Positions 24,885 to 32,934 of a stretch of 64,000 bases of DNA are shown piece by piece. Under the pieces are notes generated by a model. That model saw only the letters and a program-made list of their open reading frames with translations. It was not told where the DNA came from and did not search any database. Each line of letters begins with the position of its first letter. Positions within the stretch are counted from its first letter, which is position 1. Position numbers and translations under genes: made by a program. Origin of the DNA: Mycobacterium sp. GA-1841 (lineage in GTDB: Bacteria > Actinomycetota > Actinomycetes > Mycobacteriales > Mycobacteriaceae); contig NZ_MBEQ01000029.1 in NCBI RefSeq assembly GCF_001954135.1, forward strand, positions 58,087 through 122,086, in the 5' to 3' direction.

Positions 24885-26511
24885 GCCCGCCACCGCCGTC
24901 GACGCGGTAGCCGAGCGCTACCTCGACACGTACGCGCGCCTGGATCCTTGTGCCGCAACAGAGCTGGGCATCACCGGCCACGACGACGACCTGACCGACT
25001 ACTCCCCGCAGGGAGTCGCAGCACGGGCGGAGGCCGCGCGAGTCACGCTGGCCGAGCTCGACGGGGTCCGACCGGTCGACGAGGTCGACGTGGTCACCGT
25101 GGCTGCGCTGCGTGAACGTCTCGGCGCCATCGTCGACCTCCACGACGCCGGGCTCGACCTCGGCGAGCTCAACGTCATCGCCTCACCGCTGCAGACCATG
25201 CGCGATGTGTTCGACCTGATGGCCACCGACACCGAGGACGACTGGGCGCTGATCTCCGCCAGGTTGGCCAAGGTACCCGAGCGCGCCGACGGTTACGCCC
25301 AGGCGCTGCGGGAAACTGCCCGCGCCGGTAACGCCCCGGCCCGACGCCAAGTCACCCGTGGGATCGGCCAGGCTCAGCAGATCGCCCGGTTGTTCGCCGA
25401 GATGGGAACAGTTGCAGCGCTGGACAATCCGCGCCTGCAGGCCCAACTGCGACAGCGGGCAGACGCAGCAGCCGACGCGTACCGGCAACTTGGCGAGGCA
25501 CTGCGCGAGGACGTCGCCCCGCTGGCCCGCGAAGCCGACGCCTGCGGGCGCGACACCTACCGGTTGATGTCACGACAGTTCCTCGGTACCGAGGTAGACC
25601 TCGACGAGGCCTACGAGTGGGGCCTGAGCCTGCTCGATGCCGTTGTGGCCGAACAAGAATCGATCGCACAGCAGCTCTACCCCGGGGCCACCGTGGCCGA
25701 GACCCTGCATCGGCTCGACGGCGAGGCGCGGTACGTCATCGACGGCACCGAGGCGTTGCAGGCCTGGATGCAGGAGTTGTCCGATCGCGCGGTGGACTCC
25801 CTGGCCGGTACCCACTTCGACATCGACGGGCCGCTTCGCACTTTGGAGTGCCGAATTGCGCCGACTCAGACCGGCGGCATCTACTACACCGGTCCATCCG
25901 AGGATTGGACGCGACCGGGGCGCATGTGGTGGTCGGTTCCGCCTGGCGTCGGGACGTTCCATACCTGGCAGGAAACCACCACGGTGTTCCACGAAGGCGT
26001 CCCGGGCCACCACCTGCAGATCGGCCGTGCGGTGGCGTTGGCCGACCAGCTCAACCGGTGGCGGCGGCTGGGCTGCTGGGTGTCGGGCCACGGTGAGGGT
26101 TGGGCCCTGTACGCCGAGCGGTTGATGGCCGAACTCGGCTGGCTCGACGATCCGGGCGATCGGATGGGAATGCTTGATGCCCAACGCTTCCGGGCGGCGC
26201 GCGTGGTCATCGACATCGGGGTGCACTGTGGCATGACCGCGCCCGACGGAGAGGTGTGGGACGCCGAGCGGGCCTGGAACTTCCTGACCTCGCATTCGGC
26301 GATGGCCCAAGACAATCTGCGCTTCGAACTCGATCGCTACCTCGGCTGGCCGGGGCAGGCCCCGTCGTATGCCATCGGACAACGAATCTGGCACGAACTA
26401 CGCGACGACGCGCTGCGCCGCGGATCCTCGCTGCGGGAATTCCACAGCCGCGCGCTCGATCTGGGTGGACTGCCGCTCGATGTGCTGAAATCGGCATTGT
26501 CGGCCGTCTGA
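24877..26511 (+). CDS. DUF885 family protein (putative metal-dependent carboxypeptidase-like)
   Basis: The 544-residue protein matches DUF885: an N-terminal AERYLDTYARLDPCAATELG, long helical middle, and the zinc-type motif VFHEGVPGHHLQI at about residue 370, followed by a GEGWALYAERLMAELG segment with the third ligand. These are M32-like gluzincins thought to be peptidases. The only sensible start is TTG 24877, which overlaps the protease stop by 8 bp (TTGGCTAG); no ATG or GTG precedes the conserved N-terminus. The two predicted peptidases are therefore translationally coupled, which suggests a shared peptide-processing task. That is inference. Confidence 0.85.
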   Translation: MARPATAVDAVAERYLDTYARLDPCAATELGITGHDDDLTDYSPQGVAARAEAARVTLAELDGVRPVDEVDVVTVAALRERLGAIVDLHDAGLDLGELNVIASPLQTMRDVFDLMATDTEDDWALISARLAKVPERADGYAQALRETARAGNAPARRQVTRGIGQAQQIARLFAEMGTVAALDNPRLQAQLRQRADAAADAYRQLGEALREDVAPLAREADACGRDTYRLMSRQFLGTEVDLDEAYEWGLSLLDAVVAEQESIAQQLYPGATVAETLHRLDGEARYVIDGTEALQAWMQELSDRAVDSLAGTHFDIDGPLRTLECRIAPTQTGGIYYTGPSEDWTRPGRMWWSVPPGVGTFHTWQETTTVFHEGVPGHHLQIGRAVALADQLNRWRRLGCWVSGHGEGWALYAERLMAELGWLDDPGDRMGMLDAQRFRAARVVIDIGVHCGMTAPDGEVWDAERAWNFLTSHSAMAQDNLRFELDRYLGWPGQAPSYAIGQRIWHELRDDALRRGSSLREFHSRALDLGGLPLDVLKSALSAV

Positions 26512-26525
26512 CCCACATGTTGTCA

Positions 26526-26541
26526 TGTGATCGGGTTCACA
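26526..26541 (+). promoter_or_regulatory. CRP (cAMP receptor protein) site
   Basis: TGTGATCGGGTTCACA is an exact TGTGA-N6-TCACA palindrome, the CRP/Rv3676 consensus, located about 80 bp upstream of the ECF41 sigma gene and 15 bp after the DUF885 stop. Its position suits activation of the sigma promoter downstream. Confidence 0.75.
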
Positions 26542-26550
26542 GCCGGAAGC

Positions 26551-26578
26551 TGTCACGGTTAGGCCTGTGCGCGGTGTC
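26551..26578 (+). promoter_or_regulatory. possible ECF-type promoter upstream of the sigma gene
   Basis: TGTCACG (26551-26557) followed about 17 bp later by GTGTC resembles the TGTCACA...CGTC promoters assigned to ECF41 factors. If real, the sigma factor would activate its own gene. The -10 half is imperfect. Confidence 0.35.
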
Positions 26579-26612
26579 CGAGAGGGTGACCACAACGGCA
26601 TAGGGGGATCAC

Positions 26613-27494
26613 CTGAACGCGACCGAGATATTCGCCCACCACCGCCCACTGCTGTTCACGCTGGCCTACGAGATTCTCGGTAGCGCCGCCGACGCCGAAG
26701 ATGTGGTGCAAGACAGCTATCTGCGCTGGATCAACGCCGACGAGGTCACCTACCCACACGCGTACCTCGTCCAGATCGTCACCCGCCAAGCCCTCAATGC
26801 CCTGCGCACCAGCAAGCGCCGGCGCGAGGACTACATCGGCAATTGGCTTCCCGAGCCGATCCAGACCGCACCCGATGTCAGCGAGGACGCCGTCCTCGCC
26901 GAATCCGTGTCGATGGCCATGCTCCTGGTGCTGGAGACACTCAGCCCCGATGAGCGCGTCGTCTTCGTCCTCAACGAGGTGTTCGGCTACAGCCATCCCG
27001 AGATTGCCCGCGTGGTCGGCAAATCCGATGCCACGGTGCGCCAAATCGCCCATCGCGCCCGGGAACACGTGCAGGCCCGACGCCGACGCTTCACGCCCGA
27101 CGCGCACCTGGCACGGGCCACCGTCACGACGTTTCTGCAGGCCGCCCACACCGGGGACATCGACGGTCTCATCGCCGTGATGGCCCCCGGCGTCGTGGCA
27201 TTGTCCGACGGCGGCGGTCAGGTCTCCGCTGCACGTCGCCCAATCGTCGGGCCGCAACGGGTCGCCCAGTTCATGGCCGGTCTCGCTCAGGGCAGCATGG
27301 CCGGCTTCGACATCTCCTTCGGTGGATACAACTGCCTGCCGGCCATCTTGTTCTGTCGCGGCGGGACGCTGGACTCGGTGCTGCTCGTCGAGGTGACCGA
27401 CGGATTCATCAGCGCTCTTTACGCGATGCGCAACCCCGACAAACTCCGCGCCGCCGCCACCACCCGCACCTTGACTCGACGCCAGGAGGACTGA
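26613..27494 (+). CDS. ECF41-type RNA polymerase sigma factor with fused SnoaL-like domain (SigJ-like)
   Basis: The 293-residue protein has sigma region 2 (FAHHRPLLFTLAYEILGSAA, DVVQDSYLRW), region 4 (LSPDERVVFVLNEVFGYSHP then IARVVGKSDATVRQIAHRAR) and a C-terminal SnoaL/NTF2-like domain. The ECF41 marks are all present: WLPEP at residue 78 in the linker, DGGG near 199 and NPDKL at 274. In this group the fused domain replaces an anti-sigma factor. The conserved N-terminus starts at CTG 26613, with AGGGGG 5 bp upstream and an in-frame stop at 26601; no ATG/GTG/TTG is available before GTG 26703, which would remove part of region 2. The stop overlaps the ATG of an SRPBCC gene. Confidence 0.88.
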   Translation: MNATEIFAHHRPLLFTLAYEILGSAADAEDVVQDSYLRWINADEVTYPHAYLVQIVTRQALNALRTSKRRREDYIGNWLPEPIQTAPDVSEDAVLAESVSMAMLLVLETLSPDERVVFVLNEVFGYSHPEIARVVGKSDATVRQIAHRAREHVQARRRRFTPDAHLARATVTTFLQAAHTGDIDGLIAVMAPGVVALSDGGGQVSAARRPIVGPQRVAQFMAGLAQGSMAGFDISFGGYNCLPAILFCRGGTLDSVLLVEVTDGFISALYAMRNPDKLRAAATTRTLTRRQED

Positions 27495-28006
27495 TGCAGA
27501 CCGTCACCGTGGAACGCACCATCTACGCGCCGCAGGATGCGGTGTTCGACTTCATGAGCAACGCCGCCAATTTCACCCGTTCCCCGCTGGTGCTTCGGCA
27601 GCGCCTGGCCGAACCCGGCCATGACGCGGCCTACGGCCAAGGGGCGCTGCGCATCCTGCTCTGGGCGATCGGTTGGTTCCGGGAACGCGTCACCGACTAC
27701 GACGCGCCACATTCCTTCGATTACACCGTCGAACGCAGTTTCCCGCCCTCGGAACACCGGCACGGCCGGGTGAGCTTCACCCCGGTGGACGGCGGCACCC
27801 ACGTGGTGTGGACCACGACGTTCCGGGTCAAGTTCCCGATCGTCGGCGCCGCACTGACCCGCTGGATCGGACGGCCCGCGCTCAGCAAGGTGTTCAACGA
27901 CGTCATGGATGCCGCCGAGACCGATCTGACGGCAGCTACAACCGCGCGTGCTCGGAGATCTTGGTATCGGTCGTACGCAGCGGGCGGATCAACCCGTCCT
28001 GACTGA
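27494..28006 (+). CDS. SRPBCC family protein coupled to the ECF41 sigma gene
   Basis: The 170-residue protein begins MQTVTVERTIYAPQDAVFDF, has GWFRERVTDYDAPHSFDYTV and SFTPVDGGTHVVWTTTFRVK and ends in a long helix plus a basic tail. It belongs to the polyketide-cyclase/SRPBCC superfamily and resembles the protein at 34276 in the same window (FRE.[IV]T.YD.P.S, SFPP...HG...FTP). Its ATG shares a base with the sigma stop (TGATG), so the pair is translated together. It may bind the small molecule that the sigma factor responds to, or act on it; that is inference. Its last 71 bp overlap the thioesterase gene on the other strand. Confidence 0.82.
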   Translation: MQTVTVERTIYAPQDAVFDFMSNAANFTRSPLVLRQRLAEPGHDAAYGQGALRILLWAIGWFRERVTDYDAPHSFDYTVERSFPPSEHRHGRVSFTPVDGGTHVVWTTTFRVKFPIVGAALTRWIGRPALSKVFNDVMDAAETDLTAATTARARRSWYRSYAAGGSTRPD

Positions 28007-28829
28007 AGGATGCGATCAACTCACCCTCTTCGGTGTGCACCGCGCCGCGCACATACGACATGCCCGCGCCCACCTGGGTGCTCTCGTGGCTGTACAGCAA
28101 CCAGCCGTCCCAGCGGACCGGCTCGTGGAAACTCACCGTGACGGTCATCGGCGCGGTCGACACCGTGAGATGCGCCTGGGCGGTGCCGATGCCCTCGTGG
28201 GCCCGCATGGTGGTCGAAATGCCCAGGTGCCCGGTGAAGTACGCGATCAGCGCCTTGGCCAGATCGTCACGCGCCGGGACGGGGTCGTAATGCAGCCAGG
28301 CATAGAGCTCCGGCGGCCCGACCTCGTCGGGGCTGTTGACGTCGACGACGTCGACCAGTCGCAGCTCCCGTCCGGTCATCGGCATGCGCGAGACGTTGGC
28401 ATCGGCCGGCCCGGCCACCTGAGGCCGTGGCAGGTGATGGCGGATGACGTCACCGGAGGGCACATCGGCCAAGACCGTGATGGTGATGCAGCGCTTGCCG
28501 TTCTGCGAGGCAGTGATCACAGCGGTGGCCGTGGAACGCCCCTCACTGATTACGTCGATGTCGAGAGCTACCGGAGGGCCCACCAGGACGGCCCGGGCGA
28601 ACACCGCATGAGCGGTGCGAATCGACTTCTCCGGGAAGCGTTTTGCCGCCGCGACGATCGCCGCGCCCAGGATCTGCGTACCCTCCACCACCTGGCGCTC
28701 GTCCACCCCGGCGATGCCGCTCGGCACGGTGAAGCGGTTCTCTCCGGCGGGTTCTGCGTCGAACAGGTCGAGCAGCATCTGCAGCGTCCACTGCGTCGGC
28801 GCCACGGCAGCCTCGGGTTCTGTGGTCAT
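27936..28829 (-). CDS. acyl-CoA thioesterase, TesB-like double-hotdog protein
   Basis: The 297-residue protein contains two hotdog folds: FTVPSGIAGVDERQVVEGTQ...AVFARAVLVGPPVALDIDVI in the first, and HLGISTTMRAHEGIG...VSFHEPVRWDGWLLYSHEST...RGAVHTEEGELIASFSQDGL in the second. The last segment matches the TesB active-site strand ending SQDGLIR. TesB enzymes hydrolyse acyl-CoAs to free acids and CoA. ATG 28829 has AGAGAGGAAG upstream; it follows the LLM oxidoreductase by 14 bp, so the two form an operon. The opposed SRPBCC gene overlaps its 3' end. Confidence 0.88.
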   Translation of the reverse strand: MTTEPEAAVAPTQWTLQMLLDLFDAEPAGENRFTVPSGIAGVDERQVVEGTQILGAAIVAAAKRFPEKSIRTAHAVFARAVLVGPPVALDIDVISEGRSTATAVITASQNGKRCITITVLADVPSGDVIRHHLPRPQVAGPADANVSRMPMTGRELRLVDVVDVNSPDEVGPPELYAWLHYDPVPARDDLAKALIAYFTGHLGISTTMRAHEGIGTAQAHLTVSTAPMTVTVSFHEPVRWDGWLLYSHESTQVGAGMSYVRGAVHTEEGELIASFSQDGLIRPLRTTDTKISEHARL

Positions 28830-28843
28830 GTTCTTCCTCTCTG

Positions 28844-29677
28844 TCACGAGTTGATGACTGTCTCGGCGAATTCTGAAATGGTCTGTGGTGCGGCGAAATC
28901 CGCGAACCAGACGTAGAAGCGTTCGACGCCCTGAGCACTCAACCCGGCGAAGTGTTCGGTGAGTTCTGCGGCGTCGCCGCACACCAGCCCGTCACCGAGG
29001 TGCCCGAACAGTCGTGTGCTGCGTTCCGTCACCGCTGCCCGGTCGGCCTCGCGGCCCACGAAACCGACCATCTGTTGCAGCGACACGCGGGCCGCACCGA
29101 CGGTCGGCAGCAACGCGGGCAGGCGATCGAGCTGATGGGACGGAATGTTCCACCAGTCGGCGTGCGTCCGCACCAGCTCCATCATGCGTTTTCCGGTTCC
29201 GCCGAGTACCAACGGAATCGAGTGGCTGGGCCCGGGCACCTGCCCACGCTCGTCATCACCCCAGTACTGGCGCAGGCGCTGTAGGGTCTCTCCCAGCCTG
29301 CCAACCCGCGCCGCCGCGTCCCCGGTCTCGATTCCGAAACGCTCGAATTCGTGGGGCCAGGAACCCGAACCGAGGCCGAGCTCGAACCGGCCGCCACTGG
29401 CCTCCGACAGCGTGACGGCCTGTTTCGCCAGCACTGCCGGATGCCGGAACGCGTCGCACAGAACGAGGTGGCCGATCCGCAGGCGTTCGGTGCATGCCGC
29501 CACCCAGGTGCCGACAGTCATTGCCTCCCAGATGCTTTGATGAGTGGCGCCGGGCGCCTCCAGATGATCGATGAACGCGATGCCGTCAAACCCGCCGGCC
29601 TCGGCCACCTTCGCTCGTTCGACGATGTCGCCGACATCCAGCCGCACCTGCGGCAGGAAAAGGAACCACTCACTCAT
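28844..29677 (-). CDS. LLM-class flavin/F420-dependent oxidoreductase
   Basis: The 277-residue TIM-barrel protein follows the bacterial luciferase-like pattern: FLFLPQVRLDVGDIVERAKV, GFDGIAFIDHLE, IGHLVLCDAFRHPAVLAKQA, LSEASGGRFELGLGSGSWPHEF and IPLVLGGTGKRMMELVRTHADWWN. In mycobacteria many members use F420 rather than FMN, but the cofactor cannot be decided from sequence. It is the first gene of the LLM-TesB operon and diverges from a TetR gene. Context suggests oxidation or reduction of a CoA-linked or carboxylic substrate. Confidence 0.88.
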   Translation of the reverse strand: MSEWFLFLPQVRLDVGDIVERAKVAEAGGFDGIAFIDHLEAPGATHQSIWEAMTVGTWVAACTERLRIGHLVLCDAFRHPAVLAKQAVTLSEASGGRFELGLGSGSWPHEFERFGIETGDAAARVGRLGETLQRLRQYWGDDERGQVPGPSHSIPLVLGGTGKRMMELVRTHADWWNIPSHQLDRLPALLPTVGAARVSLQQMVGFVGREADRAAVTERSTRLFGHLGDGLVCGDAAELTEHFAGLSAQGVERFYVWFADFAAPQTISEFAETVINS

Positions 29678-29723
29678 CGCTGCAACACATAATCACAAGC
29701 CGCCTAATTGCTTCTACCGAACC

Positions 29724-29735
29724 GGTAACGTCATT
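29724..29735. promoter_or_regulatory. GGTAACGTCATT motif, candidate TetR operator (copy 1)
   Basis: This 12-bp sequence in the 72-bp divergent LLM/TetR promoter region is identical to bases 30470-30481 in front of the amidohydrolase operon. It also contains TAACGT, a possible -10 for the TetR gene, so the regulator probably represses itself. Confidence 0.6.
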
Positions 29736-29749
29736 CTCGCAAGTGCAGC

Positions 29750-30394
29750 ATGACGGAGGTGATGGGCGCAATGGCTAGGTCGGCCGAACGAGCGTCGGAG
29801 ACGACACGCGCCGAGGCGCAGGCGGACCGGGCCCGACGCTTCATGAAGTCGGCGCTGGCCATCCTGGGCGAGACCGGACGGACCGACTTCACCGTGCTCG
29901 AGGTGGTCGAGCGCTCAAAGACCTCGTTGCGGTCGTTCTACCAGCATTTCTCGACCAAAGACGAGCTGCTCCTGGCGCTCATCGACAAGATCATGGCCGA
30001 GTCCACCCAGCGCTGGCGCGCCGACACCGACGGGTTGGCCGGCCCCGAGGCGCTGGAGACCCTCATCGAGCGCATCACGACGCCGGCCTCCTCGAGTATC
30101 CAGGACAGCATCAACCGCGGCCTGACCTTCTACAACGACCACCTGGCCGAATCGCTGCCGACGGAATATGCCCGGGTGCTGGCGCCATTGCACCAGCTCA
30201 TCGGCGACATTCTGCGACGCGGAATCAATGCCGGCGGGTTCCGCTCGGACGTCGACGTGCAGACCACCGCGACGCTCGTCATGCAATCGGTGTTGGGCGC
30301 GATGCGCCTGCGCTCCCTCGGAGTGGAGCTCAACGGCACACCCATCGACGGTGCGCAGATCTCGCAGTTCTGCCTCCGCGGCCTGACCCCCTGA
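29750..30394 (+). CDS. TetR/AcrR family transcriptional regulator
   Basis: The N-terminal helices TTRAEAQADRARRFMKSALA, then GETGRTDFTVLEVVERSKTS and LRSFYQHFSTKDELLLALID, form a TetR DNA-binding domain; the usual Y-x-H-F-x-x-K-x-x-L anchor is present. The remainder is helical with LTFYNDHLAESLPTEYARVL. ATG 29750 gives 214 residues; ATG 29771 with GGAGG about 11 bp upstream may be the true start, since the residues before it are not family-like. It stands between the LLM-TesB operon and the amidohydrolase-FadE operon, and the same motif lies in both promoters, so it is the likely repressor of both. Confidence 0.88.
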   Translation: MTEVMGAMARSAERASETTRAEAQADRARRFMKSALAILGETGRTDFTVLEVVERSKTSLRSFYQHFSTKDELLLALIDKIMAESTQRWRADTDGLAGPEALETLIERITTPASSSIQDSINRGLTFYNDHLAESLPTEYARVLAPLHQLIGDILRRGINAGGFRSDVDVQTTATLVMQSVLGAMRLRSLGVELNGTPIDGAQISQFCLRGLTP

Positions 30395-30468
30395 TCCACG
30401 GTGTGGCCAGCGCTTTTCCCGGCCGCTGAGCGATCGCCCGAATCCGATCTTCCCTGCCCGCGCTCCCA

Positions 30469-30485
30469 TGGTAACGTCATTACCA
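30469..30485. promoter_or_regulatory. TGGTAA-CGTCA-TTACCA dyad, candidate TetR operator (copy 2)
   Basis: A perfect dyad with 6-bp arms lies 33 bp upstream of the amidohydrolase ATG (30519). Its left and central part, GGTAACGTCATT, is shared exactly with the LLM/TetR promoter region at 29724. Confidence 0.7.
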
Positions 30486-30518
30486 GTTTTGGAAACGTGA
30501 CTCTTCCAGGAGGCGAAC

Positions 30519-31748
30519 ATGCCCTCACGCGAGCTTCCCTATCCGGTGTTCGACGCCGACAACCACTTCTATGAGCCCAAAGAAGCGCTCACCAAGTTCC
30601 TGCCCGAGCACCGCAAAGGCGTCATCGACTACATCGATGTCCGCGGCCGCACGAAGATCGTGGTGCGCAACCAGATCAGCGACTACATCCCGAACCCCAC
30701 GTTCGAGGTGGTCGCCCGACCCGGCGCCCAGGAGGAGTACTTCCGCCACGGCAGCGGCGGCAAAAGCTACCGCGAGGTGATGGGCAAGCCCATGAAGGCC
30801 ATCCCCGCCTTCCGCAATCCTGAAGCGCGCCTTGAGGTTCTCGACGGCCTGGGCCTGGATTACACGATCATGTTCCCGACGCTGGCGAGCCTCGTCGAGG
30901 AACGCCTCAAGGATGACCCGGACCTGATCCTCGACATCATCCACGCCCTCAACGAGTGGATGTACGAGACCTGGCAGTTCAATTACGCCGACCGCATCTT
31001 CTCCACCCCGGTCATCAATCTCGGCGTCGTCGACCGAGCCCTCGAAGAGCTCGAGTGGTGTCTGGAGCGCGGCGCCAAGACCGTCTTGGTCCGCCCGGCG
31101 CCGGTACCCGGTTACCGCGGCACCCGTTCCATGGGTTTGGAGGAGTTCGACCCGTTCTGGGATGCGTGCGTCAAAGCCGGTATCCCGGTGTGCATGCACG
31201 CCTCCGACAGCGGATATGCGCAGTACCTCAACGATTGGGAACCGGCCGACGAGTTCCTGCCGTTCAAGCCGACATCGTTCCGGATGGTCGCGATGGGCAA
31301 GCGGCCGATCGAAGACACCATGGCCGCGTTGGTCTGCCACGGGGCGCTGACCCGCAATCCAGATCTGCGCATCCTGTCGGTGGAGAACGGCGCCTCGTGG
31401 GTGCCGTATCTGTTCTACCAATTCGAAGACGTGTACTCGAAGATGCCGCAGGAGTTCCCCGAGGACCCGATCCAGGCGTTCAAGCGTGGCGTCTACGTTG
31501 CCCCGTTCTGGGAGGACGACTTCAAGAAGATGGCCGACCTGTGCGGCATCGACCGCATCATCTTCGGGTCCGACTGGCCGCACCCCGAGGGCCTGGCCGA
31601 TCCGATCAACCTCGTCGATGACCTCCAGGCCCACGGCCTGGACGAGGAAGGTGTGCGAAAGGTCATGGGAGGCAACCTCGTCGACCTTTTCAAGGTCGAG
31701 AACAAGAAGGTCTACCGGCCCGATGTCCCGGCGCTCGTCCTGACCTGA
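30519..31748 (+). CDS. amidohydrolase-2 family metal-dependent hydrolase
   Basis: The 409-residue TIM-barrel protein opens with YPVFDADNHFYEP (the DxH-like metal site of the amidohydrolase_2/ACMSD group), continues with VCMHASDSGYAQY and ends with the conserved DRIIFGSDWPHPEG, where the aspartate binds metal, and a helix EGVRKVMGGNLVDLFKV. Members are hydrolases or decarboxylases, many in aromatic or terpenoid catabolism. A strong AGGAGG precedes ATG 30519, and the candidate TetR operator lies just upstream. It heads an operon with two acyl-CoA dehydrogenases. Confidence 0.92.
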   Translation: MPSRELPYPVFDADNHFYEPKEALTKFLPEHRKGVIDYIDVRGRTKIVVRNQISDYIPNPTFEVVARPGAQEEYFRHGSGGKSYREVMGKPMKAIPAFRNPEARLEVLDGLGLDYTIMFPTLASLVEERLKDDPDLILDIIHALNEWMYETWQFNYADRIFSTPVINLGVVDRALEELEWCLERGAKTVLVRPAPVPGYRGTRSMGLEEFDPFWDACVKAGIPVCMHASDSGYAQYLNDWEPADEFLPFKPTSFRMVAMGKRPIEDTMAALVCHGALTRNPDLRILSVENGASWVPYLFYQFEDVYSKMPQEFPEDPIQAFKRGVYVAPFWEDDFKKMADLCGIDRIIFGSDWPHPEGLADPINLVDDLQAHGLDEEGVRKVMGGNLVDLFKVENKKVYRPDVPALVLT

Positions 31749-31785
31749 TCCGTCCTCCACTCAACCAAGAAGCTGGGCCGACTAC

Positions 31786-32934
31786 ATGACCGATGTGGCA
31801 AATCCCGAACAGATGCTGTTCACCTCCACCGCGCAAGCCTTCCTGGAAAAGGAGGTGCCGCTCAGCCGGGTGCGTGGGTTGCACGACGAAGGCAACTCCT
31901 TCGACACCCAATGGTGGGGCCGCGCAGCAGAGTTGGGGTGGGCCAGCCTGGTGGTCCCCGAGGAGCTCGGCGGCGGCAGCCCGTCCGGCGACGGTGTCAC
32001 CGACCTCGCCCTGCTCGCCGAACAGCTGGGCCATGCCGTCACTCCCGGGCCGCTGCATCCGGTGAGCACCGTGCTGGCCGGCCTGGTCGAAGCACCCGGC
32101 GGACATGAGGAATTGATCGAATCGCTGGTGTCCGGCGAAACCGTCTCCGCCTGGGCGGTCTACGAGCCCAACCGTCCGTTCGCCCCGGCACTGGCGCAGA
32201 CCACCGCGACCCGCACCGATTCGGGCTACCGCATCGACGGCGCCAAGGACCGGGTCGAAGCCGGAGACCGCAGCGACACGGTGTTGGTGGTTGCGGTGTG
32301 CGACGGTCAGATCCGCCAGTTCGTGGTTCCGACCGATGCTCCCGGAGTCACCGTCACCACCCAGAACTCGGTCGACCTGGTCAAGCGTTACGCCAGGGTG
32401 CAGTTCGACGGAGTCGAGGTCGGCGAGGACGCCGCGGTGGGCACCGCCGAGCAGACACCGGCCATCCTCGAACGGCAGCGCCAGGTGGCCCTGGTGCTGC
32501 AGTGCGCCGAGATCGTCGGAATCCTCGACGCCGTCCTGACGATGACCAACCAGTGGCTCACCGACCGGCACAGCTTCGGCCGGCCGCTGGCCTCCTACCA
32601 GGCCCTCAAGCATCGGGCCGCCGACATGAAGATGTGGTTCGAAGCCGCCCGCGCCACCACCGCAGGGGCCGTGGCAGCGGTGGCCGGCCGCTCCCCCGAG
32701 GCGGCCAAGCTCGTGAGTGTGGCGAAAGCGTATGTGGCCGAACGCGCGCCGGTGATGCTTCAGGACTGCGTGCAGTTACACGGCGGCATCGGGGTGACGT
32801 GGGAACACGATCTGCATCTGTATCTGCGGCGGGTCGCCCTGTACCGGGCGATGTACGGCTCGCCTGAGGACCACCACCGCGCCGTGTACGCGCTGAGCCG
32901 CAAGAACCGCGCAGCCGAGGAAGTTGGGGTATGA
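31786..32934 (+). CDS. acyl-CoA dehydrogenase, subunit of a probable heteromeric FadE pair
   Basis: The 382-residue protein has the acyl-CoA dehydrogenase fold, but with a weak middle region: PEELGGGSPSGDGVTDLALL, YRIDGAKDRVEAGDRSDTVL, QWLTDRHSFGRPLASYQALK and VQLHGGIGVTWEHDLHLYLR at the C-terminus, the FAD- and adenine-side helices. Actinobacterial FadE pairs of about 380 and 410 residues usually form an alpha2-beta2 enzyme with one active site per heterodimer, used for sterol and other bulky acyl-CoAs. Its stop overlaps the next gene by ATGA, which supports a 1:1 complex. Confidence 0.9.
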   Translation: MTDVANPEQMLFTSTAQAFLEKEVPLSRVRGLHDEGNSFDTQWWGRAAELGWASLVVPEELGGGSPSGDGVTDLALLAEQLGHAVTPGPLHPVSTVLAGLVEAPGGHEELIESLVSGETVSAWAVYEPNRPFAPALAQTTATRTDSGYRIDGAKDRVEAGDRSDTVLVVAVCDGQIRQFVVPTDAPGVTVTTQNSVDLVKRYARVQFDGVEVGEDAAVGTAEQTPAILERQRQVALVLQCAEIVGILDAVLTMTNQWLTDRHSFGRPLASYQALKHRAADMKMWFEAARATTAGAVAAVAGRSPEAAKLVSVAKAYVAERAPVMLQDCVQLHGGIGVTWEHDLHLYLRRVALYRAMYGSPEDHHRAVYALSRKNRAAEEVGV

